From: Cystobacter ferrugineus
GTDB taxonomy: Bacteria; Myxococcota; Myxococcia; Myxococcales; Myxococcaceae
Direction: 5' to 3'
Length of the DNA stretch: 64,000 nt
Assembly (NCBI RefSeq): GCF_001887355.1
Contig: NZ_MPIN01000011.1
Location: 249,170-313,169 of the forward strand
Positions within the stretch are counted from its first letter, which is position 1, and each line of letters opens with the position of its first letter. The notes below the pieces were generated by a model. That model saw only the letters and a program-made list of their open reading frames with translations, ran no database searches and was not told the DNA's origin. A program made the position numbers and the translations under genes. Positions 36,831 through 44,813 of this stretch are shown in pieces.

Positions 36831-39388
36831 TGCGCATCCCGGACCCGCTGGCCTCCGAGGTGACTCCTTCCAGGACGGGGCGCCCGCTCGCCGTGCTGAT
36901 GCTGGAGGACAGCGTGCTGGACGCCGAGCTCATCCACGCGCGCCTGGAGGAAGGGGGCCTGAAGGCCCACGTGGTGCGGGTGGACACCCAGGAAGCGTTC
37001 ACCGCCGCGCTCGGCCGTGAGCGCTTCGATGTCATCCTCTGCGACTACAACGTCCCGGGCTTTGGCGGCACCGACGCGCTCGCCACGGCGCGCCAGGCCT
37101 GCCCCGGCACGCCCTTCCTCTTCGTCTCGGGCGCACTGGGTGAGGACCGGGCCATCGAGTTGCTCAAGAGCGGCGCCACGGACTACGTCCTCAAGGACCG
37201 GCTCGAGCGTCTGGTGCCCAGCGTCGAGCGCGCCCTGCGCGAGGCTCAGGGCGCCATCGAGCGCGAGCGCGCCGAGGTGGCGCTGCGTCAGTCCGAGGAG
37301 CGCTACCGCCTGGCCACCCTGGCCACCTCGGATGCCGTCTGGGATTGGGATCTGCTCACCCACGTGGTGCAGTGGAACGACACCGTGGAGACGCTCTTCG
37401 GCTACTCGAAGGAGGAGATCCGCCAGGACCTCTTCTGGTGGGAAAACGCCATCCATCCCGAGGATCGCGAGCGCGTGAAGCGGGGCATCGAGACCGCCGT
37501 CCAATCGGGGGCCCGGCGCTGGCAGGAGCAGTTCCGCTTCCGCCGCAAGGATGGCCGCTACACCCACGTGGTGGACCGGGGCCATGTCTCCCATGATGCC
37601 TCGGGCCGGCCGGTGCGCATGGTGGGCGTGATGCAGGACATCTCCGCGCAGAAGGAGGTGGAGGCGGTGCTGTCGAGCCAGGCCCGGCTCGGTCAGTTGA
37701 TGGCGGACGTGGGGCTGGCGCTCACCCGGGGCTCGCACCGGCGGGACATGCTGGGGCGGTGTGTCGAGGCCCTGGTGCGCTACCTGAACGCGGCGTTCGC
37801 CCGGGTGTGGTTGCTCGAGGAGGCCGCGGAGCTGCTCGTGCCCGAGGCCAGCGCGGGCACGTCCGCTCCGCCAGAGGAGCTGTTCGGCCAGGTGCCGCTC
37901 GGCTCGCCGCTGCTGCCAGGCCGTCTGGCCCGGACGCATACCCCCCTCGTGTTCACCTCCCCGGGGGAGGGCGCGCGGGAGGCGGAGCTGGAGTGGGTGG
38001 TGCGCGAGGGCCTGGGAGGCCTGGCGGGCCATCCGCTGCGCGTGGGGAACAAGACGTTGGGCGTGGTGGTGGTGGTGGCGCGCGAGCCCTTCACCCAGAG
38101 CTGCCTCGACACCCTCCAGCACGTCGCGGACAGCATCGCCCTGGGGCTGGAGCGGCTGCGCGCGGAGGAGGACGCCGTGCGCCTGTTCGCCGGGGAGAAG
38201 GCCGCGCGCACCGCCGCCGAGGAGGCCAGCCGCCTCAAGGATGAATTCCTCGCCACCGTGAGCCATGAGCTGCGCACGCCGCTGACCGCCATGCTCGGCT
38301 GGGTGCGCCTGCTGCGCATGGGGAGCCTGTCCGAGGACAAGCGCGAGCGCGCCCTGGAGACCGTGGAGCGCAACGCGCGCGCCCAGGCCCAGCTCATCGA
38401 GGACCTGCTCGATGTGAGCCGCATCATGGTGGGCAAGCTCAAGCTGGACGTGGTGCCGGTGGAGCTGTCGTCCGTGGTGGCCCAGGCGCTCGAGGCGGTG
38501 CGCCCCGCCGCGGCTGCGAAGAACATCCAGGTATACCTCGCGCTCGACGCCTCGTGCCGGGTGATGGGCGACGCGCAGCGGCTGCAACAGGTGGCGTGGA
38601 ACCTGCTCGCCAACGCGGTGAAGTTCACGCCCCAGTCGGGCCAGGTGCGGGTGGAGATGACCCGGCGCGGCGCGCTCGTGCACCTCACCGTGACGGACAC
38701 CGGCGAGGGCATCTCCCCGGACTTCCTGCCGCATGTCTTCGAGCGCTTCCGTCAGGCCGATGGCAGCACCACGCGCAGGTTCGGCGGGCTCGGACTGGGC
38801 CTGTCCATCGTGCGCCACCTGGTGGAGATGCATGGGGGCACGGTGGCCGTCGCCAGCGACGGCGTGGGCCGGGGGGCCATCTTCACGGTGGACCTGCCCG
38901 AGGCCTCGCCCGCGCGCCGGGCGAACACCCCGCTCCCCGGCGAGGCGCGGAGGGAGGGGGCGCGCGCCTCCGAGGCCTGCCCTCCCGAGCTCATCGGCCT
39001 GCACGTGCTCGTGATGGAGGAGGACACGGACATCCGGGAGTTGCTGCGCACGTGGCTGGAGTCCTGCCAGGCGCGCGTGTCGGCGGCCGCCTCCGCCCGC
39101 GAGGCCCTGGAGGCGCTCGCGCGCCTGTCCCCCGACGTCCTCCTGTCCGACCTCGGTGGGCCGGGAGGGGAGGGCGAGGCCCTCATCCGCTGGGTGCGGG
39201 CCCTGCCCGTGGAAGCCGGAGGCGGCATTCCCGCGGCGGCCCTCACCGCCTTCGCTCGCACGGAGGACCGCACGCGGGTGCTGCGCGCCGGCTTCAACAG
39301 CCACGTGCCCAAGCCCGTGGATCCGCTCGAGTTGTTCGCCGTCCTGGCCTCGCTCTCCGGACGGGGGGGCCGGGGCGGCGCGCGGTGA
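36830..39388 (+). CDS. Hybrid histidine kinase: REC-PAS-GAF-HisKA-HATPase-REC
   Basis: An 852-residue protein. The first receiver (about 20-140) has Asp72 in VILCDYNVPGFGG. A PAS/PAC (about 155-280; FGYSKEEIRQDLFWW, IHPEDRERV) and a GAF (about 290-440) follow. The HisKA has FLATVSHELRTPLTAMLGW (His479). The HATPase carries NLLANAVKFTP, DTGEGISPD and GGLGLGLSIV. A C-terminal receiver (about 725-840) has Asp774 in LLSDLGGPGG and Lys in HVPKPVDP; its LxxxD..PG loop is shortened or atypical (DLGGPGGEG). No membrane helix. It ends 15 bases from the convergent methyltransferase gene. Confidence 0.93.
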   Translation: MRIPDPLASEVTPSRTGRPLAVLMLEDSVLDAELIHARLEEGGLKAHVVRVDTQEAFTAALGRERFDVILCDYNVPGFGGTDALATARQACPGTPFLFVSGALGEDRAIELLKSGATDYVLKDRLERLVPSVERALREAQGAIERERAEVALRQSEERYRLATLATSDAVWDWDLLTHVVQWNDTVETLFGYSKEEIRQDLFWWENAIHPEDRERVKRGIETAVQSGARRWQEQFRFRRKDGRYTHVVDRGHVSHDASGRPVRMVGVMQDISAQKEVEAVLSSQARLGQLMADVGLALTRGSHRRDMLGRCVEALVRYLNAAFARVWLLEEAAELLVPEASAGTSAPPEELFGQVPLGSPLLPGRLARTHTPLVFTSPGEGAREAELEWVVREGLGGLAGHPLRVGNKTLGVVVVVAREPFTQSCLDTLQHVADSIALGLERLRAEEDAVRLFAGEKAARTAAEEASRLKDEFLATVSHELRTPLTAMLGWVRLLRMGSLSEDKRERALETVERNARAQAQLIEDLLDVSRIMVGKLKLDVVPVELSSVVAQALEAVRPAAAAKNIQVYLALDASCRVMGDAQRLQQVAWNLLANAVKFTPQSGQVRVEMTRRGALVHLTVTDTGEGISPDFLPHVFERFRQADGSTTRRFGGLGLGLSIVRHLVEMHGGTVAVASDGVGRGAIFTVDLPEASPARRANTPLPGEARREGARASEACPPELIGLHVLVMEEDTDIRELLRTWLESCQARVSAAASAREALEALARLSPDVLLSDLGGPGGEGEALIRWVRALPVEAGGGIPAAALTAFARTEDRTRVLRAGFNSHVPKPVDPLELFAVLASLSGRGGRGGAR

Positions 39389-39403
39389 GCCTTGGGGGAC
39401 CCC

Positions 39404-40126
39404 TCAGCCGCTCTGGAGCATGAACCGCGGGGGCTCGGCGCGCTCCTGGGGCCGCGCTCCTTCCGCGCGCAGGCGCGCCTCGGTGAGCACCCGGGCCTCG
39501 ACACAGATGTCCGTGCCCAGGAAGTCCCGGCCGAGCCGCGCCGCCGCCACGCCCACCGAGCCCGAGCCCATGAAGGGATCCACCACCACGTCCCCGGGCT
39601 CGCTGCTCTGGCGGATGAGCACCTCGCTCAGGCCGGCGGGCTTCTCCGTCGGGTAGCCCCGGTGGATGCGCGGCAGGCTCAGCACGTCCGCCACGCCCAG
39701 GTCGCTCAGGCGCCGCCGGCCCTTCTCGAAGAAGAGGATGAACTCGTAGCGGGCCCGGTAGTGGTAGCCCATTCCGATGTGCTGCTTGTCCCACACGAGC
39801 GGCTTCCAGAACCGGAAGCCCGCGGCCTCCGCGAGCGGCCGGGCGATGAACATCGTCTCCGCGTCACAGAAGAGATAGAAGTGCGAGTCGCGCTTCATCA
39901 CCCGCCACAACCCCTGGAACAGCTCCGGGAAGCGCGCGTTCGGGAAGATGGGGAACCAGGCGTTGGTCGAGCCCTTGCCCCGCTTGAGGCGCGTCGTGGT
40001 GCCCACCGCGCGGTGCTTCTCCAGGGACTCGTAGGCGGGATCCGTGATGACGAGATCGACCGAGGCCGCCGGGAGGGTCCGGAGCCATTCGACGGCGTCA
40101 CCATGCGCGAGGCGGTAGTGGGACAT
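39404..40126 (-). CDS. DNA methyltransferase (N6-adenine/N4-cytosine type), orphan
   Basis: A 240-residue enzyme of the beta-class order: catalytic motif DPAY at residues 29-32 (a DPPY variant) precedes the AdoMet-binding motif VVDPFMGSGSVG at about 181-192. Beta-class members transfer a methyl group to adenine N6 or cytosine N4 in a target site. A central region (about 45-150) would carry target recognition. No restriction endonuclease is adjacent, so it is an orphan. It could be regulatory (CcrM-like) or phage-derived; its small size resembles phage methylases. The promoter region contains the large palindrome at 40187-40242. Confidence 0.87.
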   Translation of the reverse strand: MSHYRLAHGDAVEWLRTLPAASVDLVITDPAYESLEKHRAVGTTTRLKRGKGSTNAWFPIFPNARFPELFQGLWRVMKRDSHFYLFCDAETMFIARPLAEAAGFRFWKPLVWDKQHIGMGYHYRARYEFILFFEKGRRRLSDLGVADVLSLPRIHRGYPTEKPAGLSEVLIRQSSEPGDVVVDPFMGSGSVGVAAARLGRDFLGTDICVEARVLTEARLRAEGARPQERAEPPRFMLQSG

Positions 40127-40186
40127 GGGGGTCTCGTCTGGCCCGAGGGCGCCAGCAGGCCGGGACTATGACCCTTGCCTCTGACA

Positions 40187-40242
40187 CCCTCCCCCGTGAC
40201 CAGGGAGGTGGGTTGCGCGATACCCGCCTCCCACGGGGAGGG
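40187..40242. repeat. Long imperfect palindrome
   Basis: Inner arms GGGAGGTGGGT (40203-40213) and ACCCGCCTCCC (40222-40232) pair over 11 bases with one G-T wobble. Outer arms CCCTCCCCCGTG (40187-40198) and ACGGGGAGGG (40233-40242) extend the stem with a one-base bulge and four unpaired bases. The total is about 21 paired positions around an 8-base loop. It could be an operator, a REP-like element or an attenuating structure. Confidence 0.5.
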
Positions 40243-40517
40243 AGGACTGTGCCCGCGTCGACACCGCCGGGCTCCCGTCCACGGGATTTGTCGTGTGCAA
40301 GCCCCCTCACCTGCCTGCTTCGTCCATCACCTGCCATGTCCTCCCCCAGGTGCCCACTCCTGGGGTGACATATGACCCGCTGGGTCCTCCTCCACTCCAT
40401 TCCAAGGTGCCCTTCCGGAGGACTCGGCTGTTCACGGGCCCACGCCCGGGGCGCTCCGGTTACAGCCTTGCTCCCTGCTTTGCAGCCCCCTTGCGCCCCT
40501 CGGGGAATTTCCCCTCA

Positions 40518-40533
40518 TGGCCCGGCCCCTGCA
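40518..40533 (+). promoter_or_regulatory. Candidate sigma-54 (-24/-12) promoter
   Basis: TGGCCCGGCCCCTGCA has the invariant GG and GC exactly 10 bases apart and matches 10 of 12 fixed positions of the TGGCACG-N4-TTGCA consensus. It lies about 80 bases before the P450-like gene start at 40613. In GC-rich DNA chance matches occur, and no enhancer-binding protein gene is adjacent. Confidence 0.4.
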
Positions 40534-40612
40534 AGCAAATCCATACATTCAAGGATTCGCCGAATAGCAAGCCAGTCCTGTGAAAACCCGATGGATGCCA
40601 GCGAGGAAGACC

Positions 40613-41833
40613 ATGTCGATTGCGGCCCGTCAGCCCTACCTGCCGCCCGAGAGCGAGAGCCTGTTCGATCCGACGCCGCCGTGCCGGGCGCTGGACGAGG
40701 AGCCGGTGTACTGGTCGGAGGCCTCGCGGGGCTGGATCATCCGCCGGCACGAGGACGTGCTGGGTTGCCTGCGCGACGCGCGGCTGAGGGCCTCGGAGGA
40801 GATGCTGCTCGACGCGCGGCTGCGGGAGCTGAGCCCCGAGCTGGCCGAGGCCTTGCGCGAGACGTTCGCCGCGCATCCGTGGGAGGGACGTGAGGCCGTG
40901 CCGCTGCGCCGTCAGGCCGCTCCGGGCTTCATGCCCCAGGTGCTCGATGCCTGGCGTCCGGCCATCCGAGGCCTCGTGAAGCGGCTGGTGCGGCGGGGCG
41001 GGCAGGACTGGATGGACGCGGTGCGGGCGGTGTGCGTGCCCCTGCCCGCGCTCGTCCTCGCCGAGGTGTTCGCCCTTCCCGAGCGGGATCGGGAGCCCTT
41101 CCTCGCCTGGGCCTGGCAGCTCGCGGACTTCCATTCACCCGCCGCGGACGCGGATCGGGGCTCCCTGGCGCGGGCGGCCCTGGGGGCGACGCGTGGCTTC
41201 CTCGCCTGGCTGTCCCCCTTGCTCGAGGAGCGGCTCCGGGCGCCCGGCGCGGATCTGCTCAGCCGGATGCTCCAGGTCGAGCAGCCGGGAGCGCGCACCC
41301 CGGTGCAGCGGGTGTCCACGCTCGCCCTGTTCCTCGTCTCCGGGCTCGGGTTCGTGACGGATCAGCTCGGCAACGTGCTGCACGAGGTGCTCGCGCGTCC
41401 GGAGCTCTGGCGCACGCTCCGGGTGGATCGCTCGAGGATCCGTCCGGCCGTGGAGGAGGCGCTGCGCTTCCAGCCCGCGCGGCCCGTGCTGTACCGCACC
41501 GTCGGGGAGACCCTCACGCTGCGCGGGCGCACCCTGCACCCGGGCGAGGTGGTGCTCCTGGACGTGGCCGCCGCCAACCGGGATCCCCGGGTCTTCACCA
41601 CGCCGGAGCGCTTCGAGCTCCACCGGGACGCCGCCCGGCAGAAACACGTGACGTTTGGTTTCGGGCTGCACCACCGGCTGGACGCGGGGCTCATCCGTCA
41701 CCAACTGGAGTGCCTCCTCGAGGTGCTGCTGGAGGAGTTCCCCGGCCTGCGCCTGGACGAGGAGCGTCTGCCCCGGCTCAAGCGCCACGGTCCGCGGGTG
41801 CGCGGCTTCGAGACGCTGCCCGCGCGGTGGTGA
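40613..41833 (+). CDS. Cytochrome P450-like protein lacking the heme cysteine (probable pseudoenzyme)
   Basis: A 406-residue protein with the bacterial P450 fold and length, including ExxR (Glu282-Arg285 in VEEALRFQPARP) and the PERF segment (about 331-334). The heme-binding loop reads FGFGLHHRLDAG at 348-359. The position of the universal thiolate Cys is Arg355 (codon CGG at 41675-41677), and the Gly two residues later is Asp357. The I-helix, normally AGxET, reads SGLGF, so the acid-alcohol pair is also missing. The frame is intact with normal GC bias, so it is not a fresh pseudogene. P450 chemistry is unlikely; a binding or scaffold role, like the heme-free X-domain of glycopeptide synthetases, is an inference. 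ATG 40613 has AGGAAG upstream. Confidence 0.85.
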   Translation: MSIAARQPYLPPESESLFDPTPPCRALDEEPVYWSEASRGWIIRRHEDVLGCLRDARLRASEEMLLDARLRELSPELAEALRETFAAHPWEGREAVPLRRQAAPGFMPQVLDAWRPAIRGLVKRLVRRGGQDWMDAVRAVCVPLPALVLAEVFALPERDREPFLAWAWQLADFHSPAADADRGSLARAALGATRGFLAWLSPLLEERLRAPGADLLSRMLQVEQPGARTPVQRVSTLALFLVSGLGFVTDQLGNVLHEVLARPELWRTLRVDRSRIRPAVEEALRFQPARPVLYRTVGETLTLRGRTLHPGEVVLLDVAAANRDPRVFTTPERFELHRDAARQKHVTFGFGLHHRLDAGLIRHQLECLLEVLLEEFPGLRLDEERLPRLKRHGPRVRGFETLPARW

Positions 41834-42034
41834 CGGACCCCCGGGGACGCGGGGCGCGTGTCTGGTGGCAGGCAGGGGGAGCGTGCACGGGCCGATGCCC
41901 GGCGTGCCCCGCGGGGCGGGAGGCTGTCGGTTAAAATACCTCCCAGGGGCCCGGATCCGAGGGGCATTTCAGATTGGGCCGGACCTCCTGCTAGGCTGCG
42001 ATTTCCAGACATCCTCGTAGCCGTGGGGGAGCGC

Positions 42035-43519
42035 GTGTCCTTCGTCCAGTTGCCCGAGAGCCCCATTTCCTGCCGCAACCTCGTGGGGGGCGAATGGCTC
42101 GTTCCGCGAGACGTCCCGCTCGCCGAGGTGATCAGTCCCTATACCGGAGGCGTCATCGGCCGGGTGCCGATGACATCCGAGGCGGGCGTGGCCCAGGCGG
42201 TGGAGGCGGCGCGGGCGGCGGTGCCTGGCTGGCGCGCCACGCCCCTGCGCGAGCGCACCACGCTCATGGCGCGCTTCCGCTCGCTGCTCGAGTCCCAGTT
42301 GGATCGCCTGTCCCACCTGGCCGCGAGCGAGGCGGGCAAGACGGTGGCCGAGGCGCGCGCGGGCCTGCTCAAGGGCCTGGAGGTGTGTGACTTCGCGCTG
42401 TCGTTGCAGAACCTGGACGCCGGGGGCGCCATGGAGGTGAGCCGCGGCATCACCTGCGAGTTCCGCCGGGAGCCGCTGGGCGTGGTGGCGGGCATCACCC
42501 CGTTCAACTTCCCCGCCATGGTGCCGATGTGGATGATTCCCATCGCGCTCACGGTGGGCAACTGCTTCATCCTCAAGCCCTCGGAGAAGGTGCCGCTCAC
42601 GGCGTGCGCGCTCGGGGAGCTGCTGGTGGAGGCGGGCCTGCCGCGCGGCGTGTTCTCCGTGGTGCACGGCGGGCGCGAGGCGGTGGAGGCCCTGGTGGCC
42701 CACCCGGACGTGCGCGCGGTGGGCTTCGTGGGCTCGTCCGCGGTGGCGCGGCGCGTGTACGCGGAGGGCAGCGCGCGGGGCAAGCGCGTGCTGGCGCTCG
42801 GCGGCGCGAAGAACCACCTCATCGTCGCGCCGGACGCGGACGAGGCCCTCACCTCACAGGCCGTGGTGGACTCCTTCACCGGGTGCGCGGGCCAGCGCTG
42901 CATGGCGGCCAGCGTGATGCTCGCGGTGGGCAACGTGGAGCACATCCTCGAGCGGGTGCGCGAGCGCGCCTCGCGGCTGGAGTGCGGCCCGGGCATGGGC
43001 GCCATCATCGACCGGGCGAGCCTCACGCGGCTGGAGACGGCCATCGCCACGGCGGAGAAGGCCGGCGCGCGGGTGGTGCTGGATGGGCGCGGCAAGCGTC
43101 CCGCGGGCGAGCCCTGGGCGGGCGGGCACTGGCTCGGGCCCACCCTCCTCGATGGCGTGCGCCCGGACATGGAGGCGGCGCAGCGCGAGCTGTTCGGCCC
43201 GGTGCTGTCCATCGTCCGCGTGCCCACCCTGTCCGCGGCGCTCGAGGTGGAGAACGCCTCGCCCTATGGCAACGCGGCCTCCATCTTCACCACCAACGGC
43301 GCGGTGGCGCAGGCGGTGGTGGAGGGCGCGCGCGTGGGCATGGTGGGCGTCAACGTGGGCGTGCCCGTGCCCCGCGAGCCCTTCTCCTTCGGCGGTACCG
43401 GCGAGTCCAAGTTCGGTCATGGCGACATCACGGGGGTCGCGAGCCTCGGTTTCTGGACGGATCTCAAGAAGGTCACCCGGAAGTGGAGCACCCGCACCGA
43501 CGGCAGCTGGATGAGCTGA
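42035..43519 (+). CDS. mmsA: CoA-acylating (methyl)malonate-semialdehyde dehydrogenase-like
   Basis: A 494-residue aldehyde dehydrogenase superfamily member. It has the TPFNFPAMVPMWM segment typical of methylmalonate-semialdehyde dehydrogenases, catalytic Cys in FTGCAGQRCMAAS, NAD-binding GFVGSSAVA and the C-terminal GTGESKFGHGDITGV. The family oxidises malonate or methylmalonate semialdehyde with CoA to acetyl- or propionyl-CoA plus CO2. Start is uncertain: GTG 42035 (GGGGAG three bases before) or GTG 42023; the open frame to 41858 is not used. It lies 40 bases upstream of URC1. Since the URC pathway yields malonate semialdehyde, a role in uracil catabolism is likely (inference); valine or beta-alanine breakdown is the alternative. 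Confidence 0.85.
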   Translation: MSFVQLPESPISCRNLVGGEWLVPRDVPLAEVISPYTGGVIGRVPMTSEAGVAQAVEAARAAVPGWRATPLRERTTLMARFRSLLESQLDRLSHLAASEAGKTVAEARAGLLKGLEVCDFALSLQNLDAGGAMEVSRGITCEFRREPLGVVAGITPFNFPAMVPMWMIPIALTVGNCFILKPSEKVPLTACALGELLVEAGLPRGVFSVVHGGREAVEALVAHPDVRAVGFVGSSAVARRVYAEGSARGKRVLALGGAKNHLIVAPDADEALTSQAVVDSFTGCAGQRCMAASVMLAVGNVEHILERVRERASRLECGPGMGAIIDRASLTRLETAIATAEKAGARVVLDGRGKRPAGEPWAGGHWLGPTLLDGVRPDMEAAQRELFGPVLSIVRVPTLSAALEVENASPYGNAASIFTTNGAVAQAVVEGARVGMVGVNVGVPVPREPFSFGGTGESKFGHGDITGVASLGFWTDLKKVTRKWSTRTDGSWMS

Positions 43520-43559
43520 CGCACGCCTGCCGCATCTCGAGTTCCAAGGAGGGCGAGTC

Positions 43560-44813
43560 ATGCCCGACAAGAAGGCCAGCAACCACATTCGTCTGACGTC
43601 CCACCCCGACAGCGACACGCAGGTCCTTCCCATCCGTTGGGGCGATCCGGATCCCCTGCGCCGGGGCCCCGTCATCGCCACGCTCACCGAGCCCGCGCAC
43701 CGCAACGCCGTCGGCACGCACTCGGGCTCGTACGCCATCTACCGCGCCATCGCCGTGGCCGCGGGCCAGCTCACGCAGGACCACCGCGCGGACCTCACCA
43801 ACACGGCGCCCGCCGCGCAGGTGGGCCCCCACAAGTCCTGGGGAGACCCCCAGCGCATCGTGTCCATGGATCCGTGGGGCGCCGTGGCGCCGCAGGTCTT
43901 CCAGAGCTACCGCCAGCAGGGCATGGACATCCGGCCCTCCATCGCCATCACCCGCGCGCACATCAACATGCCGGAGCTGCGCGACGCCATCACCGCGGGC
44001 CGCCTCAAGCCGGATGGGAAGATCCTCTGCGCCAATGGCGACGTGACCGTGGTGAAGGCGGCCATCGAGCCGGTGTGGTACCTGCCGGGAATCGCCAAAC
44101 GCTTCGGGCTGACCGAGGCGGCGCTGCGCCGCGGCCTCTTCGAGCAGACGGGCGGCATGTTCCCCGAGCTCATCACCCGCTCGGACCTGGACGTGTTCCT
44201 GCCGCCCATCGGCGGCCAGACGCTCTACTTCTTCGGGGAGATGGACACCATTCCCAACCCCGACATCCCGCTCGCGGTGCGCGTGCACGACGAGTGCAAC
44301 GGCTCGGACGTGTTCGGCAGCGACATCTGCACCTGCCGGCCCTACCTCACGCACGGAATCGAAGTCTGCATCCAGACGGCGCAGGAGGGCGGCGCGGGCG
44401 TCATCGCCTACTCGCGCAAGGAGGGCCGCGCGCTCGGCGAGGTGACGAAGTTCCTCGTGTACAACGCGCGCAAGCGCCAGGAGGGCGGCGACTCGGCCGC
44501 CACCTACTTCCACCGCACCGAGTGCGTGGCGGGCGTGCAGGACATGCGCTTCCAGGAGCTGATGCCGGACTCGCTGCACTGGCTGGGCATCACCCGCATC
44601 CACCGCTTCGTGTCCATGAGCGACATGAAGCACGACGCCATCGTCAACTCGGGCATCGAAATCCTCGAGCGCGTGCCCATTCCCGAGGAGCTCATCCCCG
44701 CGGACGCCAAGGTGGAGATGGAGGCGAAGAAGGCCGCCGGCTATTTCACCAACGGCAAGGTGGCCTCCGAGGCGGAACTGCAAGAGGTGAAGGGCAGGGC
44801 GCTCGATGCCTGA
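43560..44813 (+). CDS. urc1: URC1: GTP cyclohydrolase II-like enzyme of uracil catabolism
   Basis: A 417-residue protein with a RibA-type GTP cyclohydrolase II domain in the second half (about 215-400). The zinc ligands C246, C257 and C259 show the RibA spacing C-x10-C-x-C in HDECNGSDVFGSDICTC, and SRKEGRALGEVTKF matches the RibA RQEGRG region. The N-terminal 200 residues are not the DHBP synthase found in RibBA. Yeast Urc1p (Lachancea kluyveri) has this layout and opens the uracil ring of uridine nucleotides (family knowledge). Followed by a DUF1688/URC4 gene and uracil phosphoribosyltransferase, this is very probably URC1 and not riboflavin RibA. AAGGAGGG precedes the ATG; the stop overlaps URC4 by 8 bases. 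Confidence 0.9.
   Translation: MPDKKASNHIRLTSHPDSDTQVLPIRWGDPDPLRRGPVIATLTEPAHRNAVGTHSGSYAIYRAIAVAAGQLTQDHRADLTNTAPAAQVGPHKSWGDPQRIVSMDPWGAVAPQVFQSYRQQGMDIRPSIAITRAHINMPELRDAITAGRLKPDGKILCANGDVTVVKAAIEPVWYLPGIAKRFGLTEAALRRGLFEQTGGMFPELITRSDLDVFLPPIGGQTLYFFGEMDTIPNPDIPLAVRVHDECNGSDVFGSDICTCRPYLTHGIEVCIQTAQEGGAGVIAYSRKEGRALGEVTKFLVYNARKRQEGGDSAATYFHRTECVAGVQDMRFQELMPDSLHWLGITRIHRFVSMSDMKHDAIVNSGIEILERVPIPEELIPADAKVEMEAKKAAGYFTNGKVASEAELQEVKGRALDA

Larger units (their letters stand above)
40127..40612. other. Intergenic region between divergent methyltransferase and P450-like genes
   Basis: A 486-base gap with no supported gene. Short open frames in it have no ribosome site and unnatural composition. 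Two elements stand out and are listed separately: a long palindrome (40187-40242) and a sigma-54-like promoter (40518-40533). The middle part (40290-40360) has several CACCTGCC-like copies of unclear meaning. Confidence 0.6.

Noticed and set aside
36713-39304. 863-residue minus-strand frame opposite the hybrid kinase
   Set aside because: Antisense to a gene with clear HisKA, HATPase and receiver motifs; composition unnatural.
40580-40612. Upstream GTG start for the P450-like gene
   Set aside because: Adds 11 residues without a ribosome site; ATG 40613 has AGGAAG at proper spacing.
43560-44813. Riboflavin biosynthesis gene ribA
   Set aside because: RibA motifs are present, but the extra N-terminal domain and the URC4/upp neighbours fit URC1 better; no other rib genes nearby.
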